Assembly (NCBI GenBank): GCA_035574175.1
Contig: DATLZB010000149.1
Span: forward strand, 1-5,274
Source: DATLZB01 sp035574175
GTDB taxonomy: Bacteria > Pseudomonadota > Alphaproteobacteria > Rhizobiales > Hyphomicrobiaceae
Direction of reading: 5' to 3'
DNA length: 5,274 nucleotides
Of this stretch, positions 1-4,743 are shown piece by piece. The notes beneath the pieces were generated by a model. The model ran no database searches, had not been told where the DNA came from, and saw nothing but the letters and a program-made list of their open reading frames with translations. Position 1 is the stretch's first letter, and the number at the start of each line of letters is the position of its first letter. A program made the translations under genes and the position numbers.

Positions 1-1
1 C

Positions 2-118
2 ACCGAGCAGCAGGAATGCATCAACAAGGCCCGGGCGCTGGTGCGCTCGGCAGAGGAGGCGGTTCGGTTTGCTACAGGCGCCAGAGGCTTGCCCGGTGGC
101 CGCGCTTCACGTGCATAG
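2..118 (+). CDS. C-terminal tail of an unrecognised protein (5' end outside window)
   Basis: Reading from base 2, a frame runs open for 38 codons and ends at a TAG at 116-118. It encodes a charged, probably helical stretch (TEQQECINKARALVRSAEE, continuing AVRFATGARG) followed by a short Gly/Pro/Arg-rich end. I prefer this frame to the other two plus frames because it mixes Glu, Ala, Arg and Val as a real helix does, whereas frame 1 is Gly/Arg-rich and frame 3 is rich in Arg, Cys and Trp. No motif identifies the family, and the helical tail alone could belong to many proteins. The stop is followed at once by the inverted repeats at 118-181, as expected at the end of a gene. It could also be a chance open frame, since only 38 codons are visible. 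Confidence 0.45.
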   Translation, partial: TEQQECINKARALVRSAEEAVRFATGARGLPGGRASRA

Positions 119-181
119 TTGACCGGACATCTTAGGCGCGCTGCCCAAAACGTCGGCAGCGCTGCCGCCCGCTTGGTCAAC
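118..181. repeat. Nested inverted repeats in the gap after the first gene
   Basis: Three overlapping symmetries occupy this stretch. The outer arms GTTGACC (118-124) and GGTCAAC (175-181) are perfect 7-bp complements. Inside them, GCGCTGCC (138-145) pairs perfectly with GGCAGCGC (155-162) across a 9-base loop. The second arm also lies within a perfect 14-bp palindrome, CGGCAGCGCTGCCG (154-167), so the 8-bp hairpin and the palindrome cannot both form. No T-tract follows the hairpin directly, so it is not a standard intrinsic terminator. It may stabilise the 3' end of the upstream transcript or bind a dimeric protein. The function is unknown; the symmetry is read directly from the sequence. Confidence 0.6.
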
Positions 182-200
182 GGCATCGCTTGTCGGCACG

Positions 201-230
201 AGGCCGTGTGATATTGCTCGGCTTTTTTTT
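201..230 (+). terminator. Possible intrinsic terminator: weak stem plus eight T
   Basis: AGGCCG (201-206) can pair with CGGCTT (219-224), including one G-T pair, across a 12-base loop. The stem runs into eight consecutive T (223-230), which stand out in this GC-rich sequence. It would end transcription from the gene stopping at 118, before the gene starting at 291. The stem is short and the loop long, so the T-tract is the main support. A competing small hairpin, CACG/CGTG at 197-208, overlaps it. Confidence 0.3.
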
Positions 231-290
231 GGCATGGCCCTTGCCTGGCGGAGCGCGCTTGCGATCGATGGCGACCTGGGAGAATGGCAC

Positions 291-773
291 ATGTTCGGCT
301 GGTTCAAGCGGCGCAGCACGCCGCCTCTTTCTCAAAAGGATCGGCAATTGGTACTGGAAGCCGCCCCGACCGCTGATAGAGCAACGCTTCGCGGCGGGCC
401 AGCGGTCGTACCGGTCGTGCCGGCCGAAACGGAGGCCGTCGCTGTCACCGCCGCGCCAAGTCGCGCTCGCGGGCGCGATGTGCGCCGGTCGTCGGCGCGC
501 CCACCTGGCAGGCTGTCTCTGCCACCCGAGGACTACAAGGAGCCGGCACCGGCGGCCGGTATGATCGCGGTCGAGATCGCGGCGCCACGGGTGCGGCGAG
601 CCGTGGTCACGCGCGTTTTCGCCGGAGGCCGCCGGGTCATGGCCCGCATCGGCGATAGTGCGCGCGGCTGCTGGTATGCACGGGGTGCGGACGGCACCTA
701 TCGCCTCGAGGGCGCGCCCCGAGGCAAGGCACCGCGGCTGGTGATCGGCCTCGATCCGACCCAGACGCGGTGA
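291..773 (+). CDS. Hypothetical protein, 160 aa, basic N-terminus and Pro/Ala-rich middle
   Basis: I do not recognise this protein. I place the start at the ATG at 291, not the in-frame ATG at 234, because GGGAG at 278-282 lies 8 bases upstream of it, while 234 has no comparable ribosome binding site and would add 19 unconvincing residues. Residues 1-8 (MFGWFKRR) are aromatic and basic. Residues about 25-90 are rich in Pro, Ala, Val and Arg and probably disordered. Residues about 91-160 look folded, with alternating hydrophobic segments (MIAVEI, RVMARIG, GCWYARG, TYRLEG, RLVIGLD) suggesting a small beta-rich domain with one Cys (127). There is no signal peptide or clear membrane segment. A stem-loop-containing gap of 63 bp separates it from the phosphatase gene on the same strand, so co-transcription is possible. 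A longer minus-strand frame covers the same DNA but looks like a coding shadow. Confidence 0.6.
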   Translation: MFGWFKRRSTPPLSQKDRQLVLEAAPTADRATLRGGPAVVPVVPAETEAVAVTAAPSRARGRDVRRSSARPPGRLSLPPEDYKEPAPAAGMIAVEIAAPRVRRAVVTRVFAGGRRVMARIGDSARGCWYARGADGTYRLEGAPRGKAPRLVIGLDPTQTR

Positions 774-784
774 AAGACCTTCCT

Positions 785-809
785 CTTCCGCAAGGCCGAG
801 TTGCGGAAG
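785..809 (+). repeat. Perfect 9-bp stem-loop upstream of the phosphatase gene
   Basis: CTTCCGCAA (785-793) and TTGCGGAAG (801-809) are perfect complements separated by a 7-base loop. The hairpin starts 11 bases after the stop codon of the 160-residue protein and is followed by a second hairpin, not a T-tract. It could protect or cut the transcript between the two genes, act as a factor-dependent pause, or be a protein-binding dyad. Only the symmetry is certain. Confidence 0.6.
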
Positions 810-810
810 C

Positions 811-824
811 GGCGGTGATCCGCC
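811..824 (+). repeat. Second stem-loop, just upstream of the phosphatase start
   Basis: GGCGG (811-815) and CCGCC (820-824) form a perfect 5-bp all-GC stem with the tetraloop TGAT. It begins one base after the preceding 9-bp hairpin and ends 12 bases before the ATG at 837, so in mRNA it would occupy or border the ribosome binding region. That could lower translation of the phosphatase, but no regulatory ligand or alternative pairing is evident. Confidence 0.5.
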
Positions 825-836
825 ATCGTCGCATCC

Positions 837-1355
837 ATGCTGACCCTTTCGCTGCTCCGCCACGCGAAGTCGAGCTGGAGCGATCCCGAACTCGACGACC
901 ATGAGCGTCCGCTGGCCAAGCGCGGCATCAAGGACGCTCCGCGTATCGGACGCTTCATGGCGGCGGCAAAGCTCGTGCCGGACTTGGTGCTGTGCTCGGG
1001 AGCGGTGCGGACGCGTGCGACGCTGACACTGGTGCTGGCCGAGCTCCCGCACACTCCGGCGGAAATCCTTTACGAGGAAGACCTTTATCTGGCGGCGCCG
1101 GCCGCTATGCTTGCTCGCCTGTCCAAGGTCAAGCTGCCGGCCCGGCACGTGCTGATGGTCGGCCACAACCCCGGTTTGCAGGCGCTGGCGCTTGAGCTCA
1201 CAGGGGAGGGCGCGCGCAAAGGGCTGGCGGGCCTGGCCGGCAAGTTTCCGACCGGCGCGCTGGCCGTCATCGACTTCGACCTTGGGTCGTGGTCGGCGCT
1301 CAGGGCGGCGAGCGGGAGGCTGCGCCTATTCGTGACCCCCCGGCGCCTCGCTTGA
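837..1355 (+). CDS. SixA-like phosphohistidine phosphatase (histidine phosphatase family)
   Basis: This 172-residue protein belongs to the histidine phosphatase (phosphoglycerate mutase-like) superfamily and most resembles the SixA group, which removes phosphate from phosphohistidine on signalling or phosphotransfer proteins in the cytoplasm. The N-terminal LRHAKSSW (residues 7-14) holds the catalytic Arg8-His9 pair in the form typical of SixA-like proteins. CSGAVRTRATL (53-63) supplies the phosphate-pocket arginine, a Glu pair at 80-81 in LYEEDLYLA is the likely acid, and VGHNPGL (108-114) carries the second catalytic His110. The stretch FPTGALAVIDFD (137-148) is also usual for the group. 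The protein is complete, somewhat longer than E. coli SixA (about 160 residues), and all key residues are present. ATG 837 is the first in-frame start after an in-frame stop at 816-818; no strong Shine-Dalgarno is visible and two stem-loops precede it. The target phosphoprotein is unknown. Confidence 0.9.
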   Translation: MLTLSLLRHAKSSWSDPELDDHERPLAKRGIKDAPRIGRFMAAAKLVPDLVLCSGAVRTRATLTLVLAELPHTPAEILYEEDLYLAAPAAMLARLSKVKLPARHVLMVGHNPGLQALALELTGEGARKGLAGLAGKFPTGALAVIDFDLGSWSALRAASGRLRLFVTPRRLA

Positions 1356-1356
1356 G

Positions 1357-1372
1357 GCTGGCCTACGCCAGC
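1357..1372 (+). terminator. Stem-loop directly after the phosphatase stop codon
   Basis: GCTGGC (1357-1362) and GCCAGC (1367-1372) form a perfect 6-bp stem with a 4-base loop, starting one base after the TGA at 1353-1355. No run of T follows, so a classical intrinsic terminator is not supported. It may be a factor-dependent end or a 3'-end stabiliser separating the phosphatase transcript from trpGD. Confidence 0.3.
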
Positions 1373-1428
1373 GGCGGCTTGCCTGACATGCGCCCCCGGC
1401 GGTTACGCGGCAGGCTATCGAGGGGCGA

Positions 1429-1463
1429 TTGAAAGTGTAGTATCTGAGTGCACTACCCTTCAA
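1429..1463 (+). promoter_or_regulatory. Imperfect inverted repeat upstream of trpG: possible operator, leader hairpin or promoter
   Basis: TTGAA (1429-1433) and GTAGT (1437-1441) are mirrored by ACTAC (1452-1456) and TTCAA (1459-1463). This gives a 10-bp two-part dyad with a small asymmetric interruption (AGT opposite CC) and a 10-base centre. The centre overlaps a separate perfect 8-bp palindrome, AGTGCACT (1447-1454). The dyad ends 24 bases before the trpG GTG. Its AT content is higher than that of the surroundings, as in promoter DNA. TTGAAA (1429-1434) could be a -35 element, but the hexamer 17 bases later (ACTACC) is a poor -10. No short Trp-rich leader peptide is present, so classical tryptophan attenuation is not supported. 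Confidence 0.4.
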
Positions 1464-1487
1464 CGGATACAGGGCCCGGGTATCAAC

Positions 1488-2096
1488 GTGCTGATCCTCA
1501 TCGATAACTACGACAGCTTCACCTACAATCTCGTGCATTTCCTGGGCGAGCTCGGAGGGCAGTGCGAGGTCTTCCGTAACGACAAAATCACGGTCGATAC
1601 GGTGCTGCGGGCCAAGCCCAAAGGCATTGTGCTGTCGCCCGGCCCTTGCACGCCCACCGAGGCGGGCATCTGTTTGGAGCTGGTGGTCAGGGCCGGCCCC
1701 AAAGTGCCGATGCTTGGCGTATGCCTTGGCCATCAGGCCATCGGTCAGGCCTATGGGGGCAAGGTGGTGCGGGCGCCGGTGCCGATGCATGGCAAGGTCT
1801 CGGTCGTTCGCCACCGCGGCGGAGGGATTTTCGAAGGGCTTCCAAATCGTATCCAGGTGACCCGCTATCACTCGCTGATCGTGGAACGGGCGAGCCTGCC
1901 GGCGGAACTCATGGTCACCGCCGAGACCGCGGACGGGCTCATCATGGCGCTCCAGCACCGGCGCCACCCGGTGTACGGGGTGCAGTTCCACCCTGAGAGC
2001 ATCGCCTCCGAGCACGGACATGAGCTGCTCGGCAATTTCCTAAAGATCGCCGGCATTACACCGCGCCGGCGCAACGTTCAGCGCAAGGTCGCCTGA
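1488..2096 (+). CDS. trpG: Anthranilate synthase component II (glutamine amidotransferase subunit)
   Basis: TrpG is a class I glutamine amidotransferase that releases ammonia from glutamine and passes it to TrpE for the conversion of chorismate to anthranilate, the first committed step of tryptophan synthesis. The 202-residue protein opens with LILIDNYDSFTYNL, the usual start of TrpG/PabA, which fixes the GTG at 1488 as start codon; there is no in-frame ATG upstream and the Shine-Dalgarno is weak. LSPGPCTP (residues 49-56) forms the oxyanion region, GVCLGHQAIG (77-86) holds the nucleophile Cys79, and GVQFHPES (164-171) holds His168 and Glu170, so the catalytic triad is intact. The C-terminus (ITPRRRNVQRKVA) is a short basic extension. 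The gene ends in adjacent TGA and TAG codons, and trpD follows after 22 bp. The sequence alone cannot separate TrpG from PabA (folate synthesis), and in some bacteria one protein serves both; adjacency to trpD favours TrpG. No trpE lies upstream. Confidence 0.92.
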   Translation: MLILIDNYDSFTYNLVHFLGELGGQCEVFRNDKITVDTVLRAKPKGIVLSPGPCTPTEAGICLELVVRAGPKVPMLGVCLGHQAIGQAYGGKVVRAPVPMHGKVSVVRHRGGGIFEGLPNRIQVTRYHSLIVERASLPAELMVTAETADGLIMALQHRRHPVYGVQFHPESIASEHGHELLGNFLKIAGITPRRRNVQRKVA

Positions 2097-2118
2097 TAGT
2101 GCAAGCCGGGGCACATTC

Positions 2119-3147
2119 ATGTCAGCCAAGGAACTCAAGGAAATCATCCAGAAGGTCGCAACGGGAGCGACGCTCGAGACCGCGGAGATGCAGGCCGCGC
2201 TCGAGATCATGATGTCGGGTGTCGCCACACCGGCGCAGATGGGCGCGTTTCTCATGGGGCTGCGCGTGCGCGGGGAGACGGTGGCGGAGATCACCGGGGC
2301 CGCCAAGCTCATGCGCGCCAAGATGACGACGGTGGAGGCGCCGACCGGAGCGGTGGACATCGTCGGCACCGGCGGCGATGGCGTCGGCACCTTCAACGTG
2401 TCGACCTGCGCCTCGCTGATCGCGGCGGGCGCCGGCGTGCCGATCGCCAAGCATGGCAACCGCTCGGTGTCCTCCATCTCAGGCGCTTCCGACGTACTTG
2501 CTGCGCTCGGCGTCAAGCTCGACGTGGCGCCCGCCACAATTACGCGGGAGATCAAGGAGGCAGGGGTCGGCTTCATGTGGGCGCCGATGCATCACGCCGC
2601 GCTCAAATACTGGGCGCCGATCCGGGGCGAGCTCGCCATCCGCACGGTTTTCAACCTGCTTGGGCCGATCTGCAATCCGGCCGGCGTCAAGCGGCAGGTG
2701 GTAGGCGTGTTCTCAGCGCAGTGGGTCGAGCCCATCGCCCATGTGCTCAAGAACCTCGGCAGCGAGCATGTGTGGGTGGTGCACGGGCACGACGGGCTCG
2801 ACGAAATTACCACCACGGGCGCCACCGAGGTTGCGGAGCTGAAAGGCGGCAGGGTCACCCGCTTCGAGGTAACGCCCGCCGACGCGGGGCTCGCGCCGGC
2901 CAAGCTTTCCGACCTAAAGGGCGGCGATGCCAAGACAAACGCGGCCGCCATTCGCGAGGTCTTGGCCGGCAAGAAAGGGCCATTCCGAGACGTCGTGCTG
3001 CTCAATGCAGCGGCCGCCCTGATCGTCGGCGGCAAGGCAAAGAACCTCACCGACGGCGTGGCGCTCGCCGCCCATTCGATCGAGAGCGGGGCAGCAGCCA
3101 AGGCGCTCGAGAAGCTGATCGCCGTCAGCAATAGCCCTGTGCCGTGA
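2119..3147 (+). CDS. trpD: Anthranilate phosphoribosyltransferase
   Basis: TrpD transfers the phosphoribosyl group of PRPP to anthranilate, giving phosphoribosylanthranilate, the second step of tryptophan synthesis, in the cytoplasm. The 342-residue length is normal for the family. After an N-terminal helical domain (about residues 1-75), DIVGTGGDG (80-88) is the glycine-rich PRPP loop, followed by FNVST (92-96) and KHGNRSVSS (111-119), which also bind PRPP. PIRGELAIRT (167-176) provides the anthranilate-contacting Arg169, LLGPICNPA (180-188) is the conserved hinge-side motif, and HGHDGLDE (222-229) carries the metal-binding Asp228 and Glu229. All key residues are present. The start ATG at 2119 has a modest GGGG 7 bases upstream and follows trpG by 22 bp, so the two are almost certainly one transcript. 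Usually trpC comes next in alphaproteobacterial trpGDC groups, but here the stop at 3145-3147 lies 2 bp from the end of an opposing gene. Confidence 0.95.
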   Translation: MSAKELKEIIQKVATGATLETAEMQAALEIMMSGVATPAQMGAFLMGLRVRGETVAEITGAAKLMRAKMTTVEAPTGAVDIVGTGGDGVGTFNVSTCASLIAAGAGVPIAKHGNRSVSSISGASDVLAALGVKLDVAPATITREIKEAGVGFMWAPMHHAALKYWAPIRGELAIRTVFNLLGPICNPAGVKRQVVGVFSAQWVEPIAHVLKNLGSEHVWVVHGHDGLDEITTTGATEVAELKGGRVTRFEVTPADAGLAPAKLSDLKGGDAKTNAAAIREVLAGKKGPFRDVVLLNAAAALIVGGKAKNLTDGVALAAHSIESGAAAKALEKLIAVSNSPVP

Positions 3148-3149
3148 GG

Positions 3150-3326
3150 TCAGCGCCTGGCGCCGTTGCTGTTGCCACGCACCGACTGGACGAAATCGGC
3201 CAAGAGCAGCAGAAAGACCGACACGAAGATGATGATGAGCGGCAGCGCCGGCACCCAAATGACCATGAAGCCGGCAAAAGCCACCACCATAGCAATGCCT
3301 ATGATCCCGGTGATCAAGTTGGTCAT
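3150..3326 (-). CDS. Small two-helix membrane protein, 58 aa, coupled to the amidase
   Basis: A 58-codon minus-strand frame starts at the ATG at 3326-3324 and stops at TGA 3152-3150. Its start overlaps the amidase stop codon by the ATGA arrangement (3326-3323), a classic sign of translational coupling. GAGGA at 3338-3334 lies 7 bases upstream of the ATG, a good Shine-Dalgarno. The product begins MTNLITGIIGIAMVVAFAGF. It has a first hydrophobic helix at about residues 4-24, a short VPALP turn (25-29) and a second at about 30-43, then a polar tail with LADFVQSVRGNSNGARR. The short loop suggests a helical hairpin with both ends on one side of the inner membrane; the basic tail would favour the cytoplasm. 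I do not recognise the family. Sharing a transcript with an amidase and a TRAP permease suggests a role near that transport and hydrolysis unit. It is too short for many gene finders, yet start signal, coupling and composition agree. Confidence 0.75.
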   Translation of the reverse strand: MTNLITGIIGIAMVVAFAGFMVIWVPALPLIIIFVSVFLLLLADFVQSVRGNSNGARR

Positions 3327-4720
3327 TCCGACGTCCTCTTGCTCTTGCCTTTTGGTTTAGCCCAGTCGGCCGGCGCCCGTCGGCTGCGGCGCGTTCCAAT
3401 GCGGAGCGCGTTGACGAGCCACCGCGCGGTGCGCAGTAGGCGCGCGTCGTTGTCGCGACGCGCCACGAGCTGCACGCCGATCGGCATTCCACTCTCCGAG
3501 GCCAGCAGGGGCAAGGAGATTGCCGGGGTGCCGAGGTAGGTCCAGATGGTACAGAAGATCGGGTTTCCCGTAGAGCCGAGCCCGAGCGGAGCCTCGCCCG
3601 TTGCCGCCGGGGTGAGGATCGCGTCGAACTCGTTGAAAAGGTCGCCCAGCGCTTCGTTCAGGGGGGCGATGCCGGCAAGGGCCCGGGTGTAGTCCATGGC
3701 TGAGCGGGCGCGCCCGCGCTCGATGATCTGACGCAGCTCGGCGCTCAACTTCTCGCCCCCCTCCTCGTAGTCACGATGGAGATTGTGCGCCATCTCGACC
3801 TCCATAATGGCGCGGTGCATGTCGATGGCACGCTCGAAGCTCGAGCTGAGCTCGACCTCGGAGGCCTGTTCGCCGAGCGCCTCGACGAGCTCTCGGAAGG
3901 CCTCTACGACGGCCGGCTCAGCGTGCGGCCAGGCCGGCGTGCGCACGAAGGCGAAGCGCGGGGGCAGCGGCGGCTCGCTGGTCGCCGTATCGTAGAGATG
4001 AGGGCGGGCGATGGGCCGCGTATCCTCGTCCTCCGGGTCATAACCCGCCATACATTCAGCGAGCAGCGCCGCATCCTCCACCGAGCGCGTGAACACGCCA
4101 ACGTGGTCGAGGGCCCGCGACAGCCGCAAAGCGCCGCTCCTCGGGATCAGCCCATGGGTGGGCTTGAAGCCCACGACACCGCAAAACGAAGCCGGGCGGA
4201 TGACCGAGCCATTGGTCTGCGAGCCAATCGCGCCCGGCACCATATGGGCGGAGACAGCCGCCGCCGAGCCGCTCGAGGACCCCCCCGGCGTTCGCCCGGA
4301 ATCATGGGGATTGGTCGTCTTGCCGGGATGGTAATACGCATACTCAGTGGTCACCGTCTTGCCGATGATGACGGCGCCCGCCGAACGCAGCCGCGCAACC
4401 GCCGCTGCGTCGCGCCTCGGTGTGCGCCCGGCCCATAGGGGGGAGCCGAACTCGGTCGGATAGTCGCTGGTGTCGAAGATGTCCTTGATGCCAATCGGAA
4501 CGCCATGAAGCGGGCCCGTCGATCGGCCATGGCGGCGGTGCTCATCGAGAGCGCGCGCCTGCGAGAGGGCATGATCGCGGTCGAGAAAGGCCCAGGCCCG
4601 CACCTTGGGCTCGAGCTCGTCGATACGGGCCAGGCAGGCCGTAACCAGTTCCTCGGACGACGCGCGGCCTTCCCGGATCTCGGCCGCCGCTTCGGCCAGT
4701 CCAAGTGCGCACAGGCTCAT
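3323..4720 (-). CDS. Amidase (amidase signature family hydrolase)
   Basis: This complete 465-residue protein belongs to the amidase signature family, cytoplasmic Ser-Ser-Lys hydrolases that cleave carboxamides, including GatA, malonamidase and fatty acid amide hydrolase. GPLHGVPIGIKDIFDT (residues 69-84) holds the catalytic Lys79; the Gly/Ser-rich motif GGSSSGSAAA (146-155) holds the cis-Ser148; SQTNGSVIRPASFCG (167-181) holds the nucleophile Ser172. The Lys-Ser and Ser-Ser spacings (69 and 24 residues) fit the family triad. IPLNEA-type and MPIGVQLVARRDNDARLL segments near the C-terminus are also usual, followed by a basic tail. ATG 4720 is preceded by GAAGG (4731-4727) 6 bases away. The TRAP permease gene ends 23 bp upstream on the same strand, and the 58-residue membrane protein overlaps the stop, so the three form an operon. 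GatA is unlikely: no gatB or gatC is nearby. The substrate cannot be assigned; an amide of a compound imported by the TRAP system is a reasonable guess. Confidence 0.93.
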   Translation of the reverse strand: MSLCALGLAEAAAEIREGRASSEELVTACLARIDELEPKVRAWAFLDRDHALSQARALDEHRRHGRSTGPLHGVPIGIKDIFDTSDYPTEFGSPLWAGRTPRRDAAAVARLRSAGAVIIGKTVTTEYAYYHPGKTTNPHDSGRTPGGSSSGSAAAVSAHMVPGAIGSQTNGSVIRPASFCGVVGFKPTHGLIPRSGALRLSRALDHVGVFTRSVEDAALLAECMAGYDPEDEDTRPIARPHLYDTATSEPPLPPRFAFVRTPAWPHAEPAVVEAFRELVEALGEQASEVELSSSFERAIDMHRAIMEVEMAHNLHRDYEEGGEKLSAELRQIIERGRARSAMDYTRALAGIAPLNEALGDLFNEFDAILTPAATGEAPLGLGSTGNPIFCTIWTYLGTPAISLPLLASESGMPIGVQLVARRDNDARLLRTARWLVNALRIGTRRSRRAPADWAKPKGKSKRTSE

Positions 4721-4743
4721 CGGTCACCTTCAAGCCGCGCACG

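Noticed and set aside
190..564. A plus-strand 124-codon frame with a hydrophobic start (VILLGFFLAW) resembling a signal peptide
   Set aside because: The hydrophobic part is produced by the T8 tract, the rest is Arg/Pro/Ser-rich shadow coding overlapping the better-supported frame at 291-773, which has its own ribosome binding site.
177..1166. A 329-codon minus-strand open frame opposite the hypothetical protein and the phosphatase
   Set aside because: Its product is dominated by Arg, His, Gln and Pro with no motif, it lies antisense to the clear SixA-like gene, and long antisense frames are common in GC-rich DNA.
1356..1487. Possible trp attenuator with leader peptide before trpG
   Set aside because: No short frame with consecutive Trp codons and no terminator hairpin with a T-tract is present in this gap.
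2040..2576. A 178-codon minus-strand frame inside trpD, rich in Ala, Ser, Pro and Thr
   Set aside because: It is antisense to the highly conserved trpD coding sequence and shows no motif, so it is a coding shadow.
3114..3129. Stem-loop GCTGA/TCAGC near the end of trpD, as a possible terminator for either strand
   Set aside because: Only 5 bp of stem with a 6-base loop, no T-tract on either strand, and it lies inside trpD coding sequence.
2914..3492. A 192-codon minus-strand frame spanning the small membrane protein and the ends of trpD and the amidase
   Set aside because: It is out of frame with both the amidase and the 58-residue protein, and its composition (Arg, His, Gly) is that of a shifted frame.
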